A stretch of DNA of 64,000 bases from Monodelphis domestica (GCF_027887165.1 NC_077234.1:194507959-194571958); one strand, 5' to 3'; positions 46,301-58,650 are shown, numbered from the stretch's first letter. Notes: generated by a model not told the origin, from the sequence alone. Numbers and translations are program-made.

Positions 46301-48555
46301 AATTTTTACAAAGCTCCACTATTGATTGAAGTAAACTTTGTCCTCTTTTAGATTTTTTCTTAGGCGCAGTTAAAAGAGTGCTCATTTCCAAACAAACTTT
46401 TGAAACTAAAAACACATCTTTTACCAAATAAAATCCCATGCACATTGCATTAAGAAGAGCAACAGTACAAAAGGAAACTATACCTTTGCTAACTGAAATA
46501 ACAGACTGAATAGAAATAGTATGATTATTCAGACTGAAAGGACACTCTTCAAAGTGAGATTTCAGTAGTAATAATAGCAGTCCTTCATATTTTATGCTAC
46601 AGCAGTGCACATGTCAACAATTGTATCATATGCCTTGGTCTGGATTCCTTTCTATTACTTTTTATTGATAATGTTTAATAATTGGAGACATTTGGGAAAA
46701 GGAACGAAGTAACTGGTGTTTACAACAAAACAGGAACAATTAAGAAGGATGACGGTTTCAAACTTTACATTGGTCTGTGCCCATCAGGAGAGGCACAAAT
46801 CAATCATTAAAAAATTAAACAATTTTAGGTCTTGGGTTAAGTTCTGTGAACTGTTTAATGTCATAATTGCCTGCTGCCACAGTCATCAAACTGAATGAAC
46901 TTCTAAGTTAAAATGTCATAAACTCTCAGCGTAAAGATTTATACAACACAGGTATCTGACCTACCGCTATGCCTGCCTGTGGCAGGATGTGTTTGTTATG
47001 TCTTATTCAACTTGTGGGGAAAAAAAATAAATGAGGAAATGTGCATGTTCTGGAAATGATCAAAACATCAAGAACTGATTCTGATATCTGTATGGTGTGC
47101 TCAGTATCTGTGATAAACAAATCCATTTCATATAAAAAATAATTTAGATTCAAATTCCTCCCCTGGATCAGTTGTGTGTTTAGTATAACGAATGAAAATG
47201 GTTAATGTCATGTTTCTCCACTGTGTATTTTGCCAGGTTTTTGAGTGGAATGTTTCATAGCTAAAGTAAATTATTTTCTGGAGGTTGGCAATTATTTTGT
47301 GAGTCTCACTTACATGTGCATCCTAAAAAAATCACAACAAAATTAATGTGTGTGTTTATTGGGAATATATGAAAACAGGCACATACAGCATATTTTGTAC
47401 TTGGAAACCTTTTGATGCTTTTACTATTGCTTTAGAATCTAGGACTATTTCTTAAAAGGATGATTTATATCACAGATATCAGTCATATTTTTTAAAGAAA
47501 AAAGAAAAAATGAATTAAAGGTACTTACATTGTGGGATGGAGGAGTACTATTACTACCCTATAGAATAAATCATATTTATGAAACTTTCAAATTATTATG
47601 GGACAAAAGTCTCTTAAGGAATATTGGAGGTTTTAAGAAGTTCTTTAACATACTTAACTACCAGAGACTGGGAAAAGTGGCACTCTTTTAACTGGCTTGT
47701 CCACAACTGACTTTACTTGCAATGTTTACCTTCCTCATATATCATCTGACAGCTAGGTTTTGACTCTCTCACTCTTGCTGGCTTTGACAAAAGGGTATGA
47801 CTACTTTGTCCCTCCTTTTCCAATCTGCTTTATTTAACTTAAATCTCAAAGAATTTGGTTCTTAAAAAATTTAGGCTTGTCTTATTTTCATGAGCTCATG
47901 CTTTTTTTTCTTCTTCATCAGAATATTCAGTGTTTTTCCCTGAAGCCTATTTCCCCCTGAATATAGTGAGCTTTTACCTAATCTCCCAAAATTGTTATGT
48001 GCCTATATGACTTACAATCAAGAATGATGACAAAGGTTCTTATAAATTCCATACTGCAATAAGATTAAGAATTATCTTATTTCGTAACATGGAATGTAGC
48101 ATTTCATTGAACATCATTATTCCCTCCCCCCTTTCTTTTTGCTTTTTCAAAAGTCTATGGGAATTGTTAGTGTGTCAAAGTGCTACATACCCCACAATAA
48201 CGCTAGTGAGAAAAACACAGGCATATGATGAAAACCTTATTTTGCCAAAAGATCATCATGATAAAAACAATATTTCATCACAGAGAAAATGTCTTCCAGA
48301 AGGGACAAACTGAAGCCAAAGCCCCTGCCATTCCATACATTCTAGCTATTACACTTCCTCCCCTAGTGACAGCTGTCATGTGTGTCCCCAAAGACCCTCA
48401 AAAACCAGTGAGTCTCAAAAATAAAACTAATTTGGAACCTATCTACTTCCAGGATCAAAGCCATTTTCTGAAGGAATCGTAGGGAGACTTCATTTTCAGC
48501 CTTCAGTCCCGAATGAGAAACCACATCAGCTTAAGGATGCAAAACTAATTTATCT
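46301..48555. other. Unique sequence, no supported gene
   Basis: The longest frame outside recognised elements (154 codons, minus, 46610-46146) lies here but runs into the repeat relic and shows no domain. Plus frames at 48089-48482 overlap one another. No RNA gene recognised. Confidence 0.45.
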
Positions 48556-48559
48556 TTTC

Positions 48560-48790
48560 CCTTGTTTTACAGAGATGTAATGTGGTCTAATGGGAGTGGG
48601 GAATCAGAGTATGGAGGCAAATGGTGTGACTTCAAAACTTAGCTTTGCTAGTTATTACCTCTGAGACCTTGGGCAAGTCATGTTAAGTCCTTGGTCTTCA
48701 TCCCTTTGCAACAGGAAAATGAGGGGGTGAGACTGGATTATTTCTTAAGGATCTTTTGATCTCTAAATTCCATGATATATTGAATTTACT
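48560..48790 (+). repeat. MIR-type SINE relic
   Basis: Sense MIR with 'gtggtctaatgggagtgggg', 'gctagttattacctctgaga', 'ccttgggcaagtcatgttaa' and 'aacaggaaaatgagggggtg', then 'ggatcttttgatctctaaat'. One of the better preserved MIRs here. Confidence 0.8.
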
Positions 48791-49572
48791 CTATGGGTTG
48801 GGTTGTTATTACTACAATTTATTCCCTGGAGGTTAATTAGGCAAAATTTTGAATTATATGTAATTTAGTAAATTACTACTGTATTGTTTTAGAATGATGA
48901 GGATTTATGTACATAGTTTCTGAGTTATTTCCAGAGTGATTTTATATAGAAAGTAATATTTTAATTTCTATAGATTTCCTTTTTATGCTTTTTCAGGAGA
49001 AATTGGAAAGAGGCAATAGTTCATTCTCTTAAGCAACTGAAAAGAAGACAATTATGGTGAGATGCATATGAGACTAATGAGTAAGATTTCTTTATTTTTC
49101 TAAAATAATGTAGAAAAAGCTATCAAAGAATTTAAATATAGTTTACTCACCTGAGAGAAAACAGCTCAGTAAATTTTAAATGTGAATGAAATTCATAATT
49201 TCTAATCTTAGCAATGCCATTTTTTCTCCATTTAACTATCTTAAAGTTCATTTTGGACAAATAATTGCTAATATTGGTTGGATTCATGGGAACCTTTAAC
49301 CATTAAAATTGGGTGTGATTTGAAATGAATAATATTAATTTATAGATATACTACAAAGATCAATAAACACATTTTTGTGAAAAAATTAATTTTACAAATA
49401 TAAACAAACTTGATTAAACAATGATTGTAAGGAATTAGGGATATGACTTTAAGGATTAGACAAAACTCCTTATCTCTTTGCTGTGAATATAATAGGATGG
49501 AGTTCAATAATGCAAAGGTCTCTGAATATTAGAAACCAGAGTAATTCCTATCACTGTATCCTATATGTTTCT
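48791..49572. other. Unique AT-rich sequence
   Basis: No gene or repeat family recognised. Confidence 0.45.
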
Positions 49573-49586
49573 TGTAATAACAATTT
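49573..49586 (-). repeat. 14-bp target-site duplication of L1-c, 3' copy
   Basis: TGTAATAACAATTT at 49573-49586 is repeated perfectly at 55439-55452. Confidence 0.96.
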
Positions 49587-49944
49587 CTTTCACCTTAAAC
49601 ATTATTTTATTTGGTCATTTCCAAACATTATTCATTGGAAACAAAGATCATTTTCTTTTCCTCCACCCCCCCACCCCGCTTCCTACCACCTCTCCCATAG
49701 CCGACACACGATTCCACTGGGTATCACATGTGTTCTTCCTTCGAACCCATTTCCTTGTTGTAGGTATTTGCATTAGGGTGTTCATTTAGAGTCTCTCCTC
49801 AGTTGTATCCCCTTCCCCCCTTTAGTCAAGCAGTTGCTTTTCCTTGGTGTTTTTACTCCCATAGTTTATCCTCTGCTTGTGGATAGTGTTTTTTAGATCC
49901 CTGCAGATTGTTCAGGGACATTGAATTGACACTAATGGAGAAGT

Positions 49945-52900
49945 CCATCACCTTCGATTGTACTACAGTGTATCAGTCTCTGTGTATATTTTCCTGGTTC
50001 TGCTCCTTTCGCTCTGCATCACTTCTTGGAGGTTGTTCCAGTCTCCATGGAATTCCTCTACTTTATTATTCCTTTTAGCACAATAGTATTCCATCACCAA
50101 CATAGTTACATTGGTTTTCTTTGTACAAAATTTTTTTTAATTTGATGTATTCCATATTATTTATTTTTCATTTTGTGACTCTTTCTAAGTCTTGCTTGGT
50201 TTTAAAGCCTCTTTCTTCCCAAAGGTCTGACATGTATACTATTCTGTGTTCGCCTAAATTTCTTATAGTTTCCTTCTTTATGTTCAAGTCATTCACCCAT
50301 TTTGAATTTATCTTGGTGTAGGGTAGGAGGTGTGAATCTAAACCTAATCTTTCCCACACTGTCCTCCAATTTTCCTAGCAGTTTTTATGAAATAGTGGAT
50401 TTTTATCCCCAAAGCTGGGATCTTTGGGTTTGTCATATACTATCTTGCTGAGGTCACTTACCATGGGTTTATTCCACTGATCCTCCTTTCTGTCTCTTAG
50501 CCAGTACCAAATTGTTTTGATGACCGCTGCTTTATAATATAGTCTGACATCTGGGACTGTAAGGCCACCTTCCTTCGCATTTTCTTTCATTATTTCCCTG
50601 GATATCCTTGATCCTTTGTTCTTCCAAATAAACTTTGTTATGTTTTTTTCTAGATCAGTAAAAAATTTTTTTTTGAAGTTCTATGGGTATGACACTAATT
50701 AGATAGATGAGTTTGGGTAGGATGGTCATTGTTATTATATTGCTCTTCCTACCCATGAGCAGTTAATGTTTTTTCCAATTGTTCAAGTCTAGTTTTAGTT
50801 GTGTGGAGAGTGTTTTGAAGTTGTGTTCATAAAGTTCCTGTGTTTGTCTCGGGAGATAGATTCCTAGGTATTTTATTTTGTCTAAGGTAATTTTGAATGG
50901 GATTTCTCTTTCTAGTTCTTGCTGCTGAGCTGTGTTGGAAATATATAGAAATGCTGATGACTTATGTGGGTTTATTTTGTATCCTGCAACTTTGCTAAAG
51001 TTGTTGATTATATCGATTAGCTTTTTGGTTGAATCACTAGGATTCTTTAAGTAGACCATCATGTCATCTGCAAAGAGTGATAACTTGGTCTCCTCATTGC
51101 CAATTTTAATGCCTTCAATTTCTTTTTCTTCTCTAATTCCTACTGCTAGTGTTTCTAGTACAATGTCAAATAATAGAGGTGATACTGGGCATCCTTATTT
51201 CACTCCTGATCTTAATGGGAATGGATTTAGTTTATCCCCATTGCAGATGATATTAGTTGATGGTTTAATATATATACTGTTTATTATTTTTAGGAACGAC
51301 CCTTCTATTCCTATGCTTTCTAGTGTTTTTCATAGGAATGGGTGTTGCATTTTATCAAAGGCTTTTTCTGCGTCTATTGAGATAATCATGTGATTCTTGT
51401 TGGTTTGCTTGTTGATGTGGTCAATTATGTGGATGCTTTTCCTAATATTGAACCAGCCCTGCATCCCTGGTATAAATCCTACTTGATCATGGTGAATGAC
51501 TCTTCTGATCACTTGCTGGAGTCTTTTTGCTAGTATCCTATTTAAGATTTTTGCATCTATATTCATTAGGGAGATTGGTCAATAATTTTATTTCTCTGCT
51601 TTTGACCTGCCTGGCTTTGGAATTAGTACCATGTTTGTGTCATAATAGGAATTTGGTAGAACTCCCTCTTTGCTTATTATGTCAAATAGTTTGTACAATA
51701 TTGGGGTTAGTTGTTCTTTGAATGTTTGATAGAATTCACTGGTGAATCCATCAGGCCCTGGGGATTTTTTCTTAGGAAGTAGTTCTTTGATGGCCTTTTG
51801 GATTTCTGTTTCTGATATGGGATTATTTACGAAATCTATTTCTTCTTCTGTTAGTCTAGGCAATTTATAATTTTCTAGATATTCATCCATATCACCTAGG
51901 TTGGTATATTTATTGCCATATAGTTGGGCAAAGTAGTTTTTAATGATTGCCTTAATTTCCTCTTCATTGGAGGTGATGTCCCCCTTTTCATCTTTGATGC
52001 TGTTAATTTGCCTTTCTTCTTTCCTTTTTTTAAATTAGATTGACCAGTACTTTGTCTATTTTGTCTGTTTTTTCAAAGTACCATCTTCTAGTCTTGTTTA
52101 TTACCTCAATAGTTCTGTCACTTTTGATTTTTATTAATTTCTCCCTAAATTTTTAGGATCTCTAGTTTGGTTTTCTTCTGGGGGTTTTTAATTTGTTTGT
52201 TCTCAAGTTTTTTCATTTGCATTTCCAATTCATTGATCTCTGCCCTCCCTAATTTGTTAATATATGCACTCATGGATATGAATTTTCCTCTAAGTACTGC
52301 TTTGGCTGCATCCCATAAGGTTTGAAAGGATGTCTCACCATTGTCATTTTCCTCAATGAAATTATTAATTGTTTCTATGATTTCTTCTCTAACTGATTTT
52401 GGAGTATCACATTATTTAATTTCTAATTAATTTTTGATTTGGCTCTCCATGTACCCTTTCTTATCAATATTTTTATTGCTTTATGATATGAAATGGTTGC
52501 ATTTATTACTTCTGCTTTTCTTCATTTGAGTGCCATGTTTCTGTGACCTAGTGCATGAACTATTTTTTTGTGAATGTGCCATGTGGTGCTGAGAAGGTGT
52601 ATTCCTTTTTGTCTCTATTTATTTTTCTCCATATGTCTATTAACTCTAATTTTTCTAAGATTTCATTCACCTCTTTACCTTTTTCTTATTCATTTTTTGG
52701 TTTGATTCATCTAAATTTGATAGTGGTTGGTTCAAATCTCCCACTAATATGGTTTTACTATCTATTTCCTCCTTCAATTCTCCTAGTTTCTCCATTAAAA
52801 ATTTGGATGCTATACCATTTGGTGCATACATGTTGATTAGTGATATTTCCTCATTGTCTATACTCCCTTTTAACAGAATATATTTACTTTCCCTATCCCT

Positions 52901-53158
52901 TTTCATCAGGTTTATTTTTGCTTTGGCTTTGTCAGATATCATGATTGTAACTCCTGTCTTCATTCTATCAGTTGAGGCCCAAAAGGTCTTACTCCATCCT
53001 TTAATTCTAACCTTGTGAGTATCAACCCGTCTCATATGTGTTTCAACAAATTGTAGGGTTTGGGGTTCTAATCCAATCTGCTATTTGTCTACATTTTATG
53101 GGTGAGTTCATCTGATTCACGTCAATGTTATGATTGTCAGTTGTGGATTCTCTGGCAT
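49945..53158 (-). pseudogene. L1-c ORF2, disabled by deletion and stops
   Basis: Start is ATG at 53158. The endonuclease part is open at 53035-52667 with MRRVDTHKV, where L1-b has a stop, and GDLNQPLSN. Pre-RT and RT segments are at 51890-51330 ([32 protein letters not shown]). The RT catalytic motif FADD is intact at 51063-51074, followed by [14 protein letters not shown] (51062-50763). Post-RT segments lie at 50590-50168. Then comes the deletion, so the cysteine-containing C-terminal region is largely gone. Only the last 40-50 codons remain at 50104-49945. Family role is target-site nicking and reverse transcription. Not functional. Confidence 0.92.
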
Positions 53159-53839
53159 TTTGATATCTTCCCCTAATTCTGACCTTTCTTCTTTAGCTAT
53201 ATCCTTTTGAACCAGTGATTTACTTTAGGTCAGTCCCCCTAGTCCCCTCCCTTTATATGCTTCCCTTTCTAGCCCCTCCCTGTTTATGCTCCCTTCCCCT
53301 GCCCCCTCTCCTTCCCTCCCTTTTTATACTCTCATCCCTCCCCCTCCTTGATTTTCCTTTCTTTCTTACCCTGTTGGATAAGATAGAATTCAGGATCCCA
53401 CTGGATCTAGATGTTCTTCCCTCTCAGGTTTGATTTCACTGAGAGTAAGGTTTAAGTAATTCTACTTCACACTTTCTTCCTCTCCTTCTCATATGAGAGT
53501 TCTTCCCCTCCCCTTCCCATGTGTATCTTTGTATGGGAAAGATTATTCTATTTAGTCCCCCTCCCTATTTCTTGAAGTAAATGTTAGTATTATCGATGAT
53601 CCCCCCCTTTTTCTTTCTTTGCCCCCCTTTCACCAAATCTTCTTGATGCCCCAATCTCTCCCTATGAATGATTCTTCTAACTACTCTTATGATGTATACC
53701 ATTTTTGAGAGTTACACAATACATTTTCCCCACATATTAATATATATAATTTGATATAAATGTAGTCCTTATAGAAGAGAGTTTGACTTAAAGAAAAAGA
53801 TAAGATTCATCTCCTTTTCCCTTTCTTTCATATATACCT

Positions 53840-54818
53840 TTTCATGTTTCTCTTGTTTTCTGTCATTGGATGTCAAATTTTCCACTAAGTTCTGGTCTTT
53901 TCTTAGCAAATGTTTGGAAATCTTCTATTTTGTTGAATGCCCATACTTTCCCCTGGAAGTATATAGTCAGTTTTGCTGGGTAGTTGATTCTTGGTTGGAG
54001 ACCCAGTTCTCTTGCCTTTCTAAATATCATGTTCCATGCTTTGCGGTCTCTTAGTGTGTTAGTCGCTAAGTCCTGTGTGATCCTTATGGGAACCCCCCTA
54101 TATCTGAAACTCCTCTTCTTGTAGGATTTTCTCCTTTTCTTGGAACCTCTTCAATTTGGCGATTATATTCCTGGGGGTTGTCTTTTGGGGATTTAGTATA
54201 GAGGGTGTTCTATGAACCCTTTCTATTTCTATTTTGCCCCTTGCTCCAGAACATGTGGGCAATTTTCTTCTATAATCTCCTGTAGAATAGCATCTAGGTT
54301 TTTGTTTATCTCTGGTTTTTCAGGGAGACCAATAATTCTGAGGTTGTCTCTTCTTCCTCTGTTTTTCAAGTTTGTGTCCTTTTCAGTGAGATATTTCATG
54401 TTTTCTTCTAATTCATTGATTTTTTGGCTTTGCTTTATTGATTTTTGCTGTTTTGTAATCTCGCTTTCTTCCATTTGCTTAATTCTGGTCGTTAGGGACT
54501 GGTTTTGCTTTTCAGCTTTGTCTGCCCTTCTATTAGATGCTTCCAGCTATTTCTCAAATTGTGAAGTCTTGTCTATCAGACTGCTGATCTCTTTCTTCTA
54601 TTTTTCTTTGCAAAAGGTTTCCATCTTTTGGGTAAGCTCCAGCTTGAGATCTTCCAGAGCTTGTGGATAGTTTCCATTTTGGGAGGCATGTTCTGATTTT
54701 GTTTGAAAGTCATCCTCATTCTCTTCTTTTCCTTGGGTACTCCCTCCATAAAAGTTTTCAATAGTCACTTTTTCCCCCCTTTCTTTTTGGAGGCTTGATT
54801 TTGGGACATGTGAGCCAT
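53840..54818 (-). pseudogene. L1-c ORF1 relic
   Basis: Start at ATG 54818 (MAHMSQNQASKKK). The N-terminal basic region continues in a shifted frame (54780-54598, FYGGSTQGKEENEDDFQTKS). The coiled-coil and RRM-start segment is at 54474-54229 (EENMKYLTEKDTNLKNRGRR and RIIGLPEKPEINKN). The C-terminal end near 53930-53840 reads NKIEDFQTFAKKRPELSGKF before stops. Length matches L1 ORF1p (about 320 codons). Stops and frameshifts disable it. Confidence 0.88.
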
Positions 54819-55438
54819 CCCTTTGGTGGTTATATTCCACTTTCTTTTTTTGGTCTGGGGTCTGGGTGATATGGGCGGGTTTTCTGTGAATTTAAGTTTC
54901 CTCAGACTAGTTCTTCCCAGCCTTGGATGTTTCTTAGAGTGCAGGGCCCCTGTGTTCAGCTCAACCACCAAGGCGATCAGTGCAGCCCACCCAGGTGTTC
55001 AGCTCCTCCCAGGTGCTCAGTGCAACTGCCCCTGAGTTCAGTTCCACAGCCCCCTGTGCTCAGCACAGAATTCTCCCGTGAAACCTCCCTGAGAGGTCGT
55101 TTTCTTGCAGTCTTTAGATCACAAGGACCCTGGTGTGCCCCCCCCCCAGACAGAGACACTCCTCACTCACTCACTGTCCCAGTGAGTGCTCTGATAGCTT
55201 ACTGTGATTTGGTGGTGGTGGGGGGAGGAGGGGCGGCTCAGTTCACATTTTTGTGCGAGCTTTTCCTCCTCCTTATAGTGTGGAAATGTTCAAACCCCAC
55301 ATACCTTCATTTCTGTGGGGTACTGGAGAGTCCCTCTGTTCTTCCAAAGGTGATTTTTATGCTCTTTTGAGGTAGTCTATTTCGTTTGGTGCTGGGGAGG
55401 GGAAGCGAGTCGTGTCTAGATTGCAGCCATGTTTACCC
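54819..55438 (-). promoter_or_regulatory. L1-c 5'UTR
   Basis: Outer half (55240-55438) shares blocks with L1-a and L1-d, such as 'ccttatagtgtggaaatgtt', 'cccacataccttcat' and 'tttgaggtagtctatttcg'. The inner half (54900-55200) is GC-richer and has a C tract at 55140-55148. Expected site of the internal promoter. Confidence 0.75.
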
Positions 55439-55452
55439 TGTAATAACAATTT
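55439..55452 (-). repeat. 14-bp target-site duplication of L1-c, 5' copy
   Basis: TGTAATAACAATTT, identical to 49573-49586. Confidence 0.96.
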
Positions 55453-56298
55453 TATAGGATACTTTAAGATTCCTTCAGCAACTGGTTGGCCCTAAGTCCC
55501 TGGAGACTACAAAAGTGTTTCATTGATAGAATACTTACTGAGGACATCTGATCACCATCACCCATTAAGTTTTTCTTTTAATGCCTTTAATTTCTTCTCC
55601 TTTCTCCCTTTTTCTATTTATGCCATTATAACTTATATCCCCAAATCCTTTTCTGTTAATCCCATCAAAACCACTTATCTCCATATACATAATTTGATAC
55701 GAGGGACAATTTATAATTACTCTTACCCCCAAATGCTATACATACATGTGCCTGCATGGTATGTGTGGCACATACATTAGAAATGTATTCACTTAAGTTG
55801 TGTAGAAGTAGCTAAGGAAATAAGAATACACTTAAAATCTTCATTGGCTAATATCTTGAAAGAGATTATGTGACCTCTTATGGAGGAAAAGAATGAGATT
55901 CGTCAGGATTAAGAAGATACTGAAAGGGGAAGTAGTAAGGTGTCAAATGTCATATTCTTTAAAGACTTTTGCCACGCAATTTTTTTTCTCCTATATATTT
56001 GTAGCTATCTTGTATCTTCCATTTTACATCTTTAAATCTACTTTCTCTCACTTCCATGTTCTCTTCCATATTCATTTCCCCTTCTGTATCCTTTTTTTTC
56101 TTTTTAAAAGCTTTTCTACTTTAATCCTTTTAAGTTCTCATATTTTCTCACTTTCCACTTTGTAGGGTATCTTTTTACTAAAACCTGGACTTACCTCGGT
56201 CCCTTGGTAGGTTTTGTGAAACAAATAAATCCAATTTGCACTTCTGACTCCAGGACCCTTAAGGTACATCAAGGCTATTTGGAATGGGTAGATACGTT
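55453..56298. other. Unique AT-rich sequence
   Basis: Pyrimidine-rich around 55980-56160. Short frames only. No gene or repeat family recognised. Confidence 0.45.
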
Positions 56299-56310
56299 AA
56301 GAAATGAATA
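56299..56310 (+). repeat. Target-site duplication of the fibrillarin retrocopy, left copy
   Basis: AAGAAATGAATA here recurs at about 57349-57360 right after the poly(A) stretch. It is preceded by TT, fitting the L1 endonuclease site TT/AAAA. Confidence 0.8.
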
Positions 56311-57348
56311 TAATATACTGGCTTCCCTTGCAGGCAATCAAGGGATTCCAATGTCCAGTGGTGCTTGCGATTTGCATGTCCATTGGCAGCCACCATAGCC
56401 GCTGCTCCTGCTTCCTCTGGACATCAAGCTGCATGCAAAGAAGCTAGGATTCAGCCCTAGATGGTGCCTGGGTGGGTTTGGAGGGCGTGGAAGAGATGGT
56501 GAATGGGTGGGCTGAGGAGGGTTTGGCTGGGGCAGAAAAGGTTTTGGAGGATGAGGTCCTGGGTGCTTTGGAGATCGAGGGGCTGAGGAGGTGGATGAGG
56601 AGGGTTCCATTTACCTGGTGGTTAGGGAAGGAGAAAAGGTTACTGTGTACCCTCATTGGCACGAGAGTTTTTCTTTGTCCCAGAAAGGAAGATGCTCTTG
56701 TCACAAAGAACAAGGTACTGGGAGCCTATGGAGAGAACAGAATCACTGTAGAGGATGATGAGGCAAAGCTGGAGTACTGTACCGCCGCCGTCCAGGGTGG
56801 AGTGGGTCAGATTCACATTAGACCTGGAGCCAAATTGCTCTACTTGGGAGCAGCTTCAGGCTCCACCTTCTCACATATCTCTGACATTGTGGGCCCTGAA
56901 GGCCTAGTCCATACTACTGGAGTTTTCCCAGCCATTTAGCTGAGACCTTATCAATGTGGCCAAGAAGAGGACAAACATCATTCCTGTCATTGAGGATGTA
57001 CAAAACCCCCACAAATTCTGAATGCTCTTTGGGATGGTGTGTGTGATTTTTGCTGCCAGACCAATCCTGAATTGTGGCTCTCAATGCTCACAACTTCTTG
57101 CACAATGGTGGACATTTTGTAATATCCATCAAGGTCAACTGCATAGATTCCACAGCCTCTTCTGAAGCTGTGTTTGCCTCTAAAGTGAAGAAAATGCAGA
57201 AGGAAAACATGAAGTCCTAGGAACAGCTTTTCGTAGGGCCTGCCTCTCCAGTTCCCTGCCCCAGGCTGATTTTCTACTCTAGCTCTTTTGTCAGATCTTT
57301 GTATTTTCTATTAAAAGACGCGACCCCTCCACCCACCCCAGAAAAAAA
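56311..57348 (+). pseudogene. FBL: Fibrillarin processed pseudogene
   Basis: Fibrillarin is the nucleolar methyltransferase of box C/D snoRNPs. The copy lacks introns. A Gly/Arg-rich N-terminal region survives in one frame (about 56470-56600, [12 protein letters not shown]). After a frameshift near 56680 comes EDALVTKN. The SAM-binding region reads [20 protein letters not shown] then [12 protein letters not shown] (to 56910), typical of fibrillarin. A stop at 56937-56939 and later frameshifts break the C-terminal half, which is still recognisable as NIIPVIEDV (56977-57003), the NGGHF-like 'ggtggacatttt' (57105) and [20 protein letters not shown] (57130-57195). The 3'UTR has ATTAAA at 57310 and a poly(A) run at 57339-57348. 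A 12-bp duplication flanks it. The first about 130 bases are not explained by the coding copy. Not functional. Confidence 0.93.
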
Positions 57349-57360
57349 AAAGAAATGAAT

Positions 57361-57654
57361 ACACTTTTTATTCCTATGCTCAAAGTAGAACCATGAGTCA
57401 GAAAGGCTAGAATGGCCAAAACCCGGTAATCCCAATTCTAGAGCTTATAGACCTATTTTTTTCCCCTAGAAGCTGCTTAGAAATTGAATAGGAAGGCTGC
57501 CCAGTACCTTATGACCCTGAAGTTTTTTTTTTTTTAATTATTGGGCATGGTGAAGGGTTAGAAGGCAAACTGTCTCTTGATTCATAGAATTATGCATTGA
57601 ATATGGAAGTTGAACATGGTGGATGGGAGTAAATTCTTAGCCAGGAAAGCTCAT
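57361..57654. other. Unique or heavily decayed sequence
   Basis: A T run at 57524-57535. It may include decayed L1 sequence leading to the next element, but this is not clear. Confidence 0.4.
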
Positions 57655-58650
57655 TAATTATTTCCATGAAATATGTTTTGCATGATAATACATATACAAC
57701 CCAGACTAAATTGTTTACCATCTCTGGTGTTATGATTATATTTGATCTTGATATTGATTATGGCCAGTTGATTGTCAGTTGGTCTTGATCAGGTGGTCTA
57801 GATTCCACTAAAGCTGTTAGGGTGTAGCTGGTGCTGGTGGTAGATGAAATTGGCAGAAGACAGATTACTCCAAAATCTATTTATTAATAACTATGAGAAG
57901 TATGAAGGGTAGGACAAGGAAATAGGAATTGATTAGGAGATATATTACCCTAAAACTAAGATGTCTAACTGAAACCCAAACCCTTCTGTTCCTCTGGGGA
58001 CTTCTTCATGCCTGATGAAAATCAGGCTTAACTTGATTCCCTTATTATCTAATAAATATAATGTATAAATTACTAAGCTAATCTACTTATAAATCTCCTT
58101 AAACTTCTTCACTTATATATTAGATATTCACAGATTGAAGGTAACTGCCCAGCCTCAGAGATTCAAAACCTGACAGGTTTCACAGATGCTACTCTCTGCT
58201 GCCCCTTGTGGTGTTTCAGGTAACAGCCTCCGCCACTCTATTTCAATTGAATTACTCTCAAAATCTCAGATATAAAGATGTTTTCCAAAGCTATCTACCA
58301 CCAAAACCTTCAAAGATTTATCAGAGTCAACTCCCTAGACATCTACTCCTAGCGAGGAAGCTCCAAAGAGTCATCCATTCTCCAATGGTCATTTCCTAGG
58401 GGTTTCTGGAAATTCGTCTTAAGGAATCCCCTGAATATTCTTCTCTCTCTTAAGGTAAACTTTAAAACTTTTTTCCTAAGCTGGAAACCTTTCTTTTAAG
58501 CAGAACCTATTCTTTAATTAATCTAATTAACTAATTAATTCTTACATTGGAAGGGGAAGGGAAAGGAGGAGGGAGACAGTTTGGATCACATAACTTCAGA
58601 AAACTCATGTGAAAAACTGTGATGTGCAAAAATAAAATAAAATATCTTTA
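57655..58650 (+). mobile_element. Old LINE-1 3'UTR end, split by a solo LTR
   Basis: Left part 57655-57727 reads 'tccatgaaatatgttttgca' and 'acccagactaaattgttta', ending 'ccatctctgg'. Right part 58547-58650 continues 'ttggaaggggaagggaaagg' and 'cacataacttcagaaaactc', ending with AAAATAAAATAAAATATC. The same order without interruption is seen at 45680-45850, so the 819 bases between are an insertion. Confidence 0.85.
57728..58546. mobile_element. Solo LTR inside the old LINE-1
   Basis: 819-bp insert starting TGTTATGATT and ending AATTCTTACA, that is TG...CA with short inverted termini (TGTTA/TGTAA). Flanking bases CTGG (57724-57727) and TTGG (58547-58550) would be a 4-bp duplication with one mismatch. 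Orientation is uncertain: AATAAA-like hexamers occur on both strands. It shows no similarity by eye to LTR-A/B or the class II LTR, so it is a third LTR family. Confidence 0.75.

Larger units (their letters stand above)
49587..55438 (-). mobile_element. Near full-length LINE-1 L1-c with internal deletion
   Basis: 5,852-bp minus-strand L1 with both ends present and a perfect 14-bp duplication. Order on the minus strand is 5'UTR (55438-54819), ORF1 (54818-about 53840), spacer, ORF2 (53158-about 49945) and 3'UTR. Compared with L1-b, about 575 bases of late ORF2 are missing at the junction 50104/50105 ('ccatcaccaacata' joined to 'gttacattggttttc' on +). Short A-rich end. Stops and frameshifts are present in both ORFs. 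Confidence 0.95.

Noticed and set aside
46146..46610. 154-codon minus-strand open frame, the longest outside recognised elements
   Set aside because: It runs into a diverged interspersed repeat at 46100-46300, has no recognisable domain and no splice or polyA context. Chance openness in AT-rich DNA is sufficient.
56472..56939. 155-codon plus frame as a functional fibrillarin-like gene
   Set aside because: Its N-terminal half is the Gly/Arg region read in the wrong frame, and the C-terminal half of the methyltransferase domain is cut by stops and frameshifts. With poly(A) and target duplication it is a processed pseudogene.
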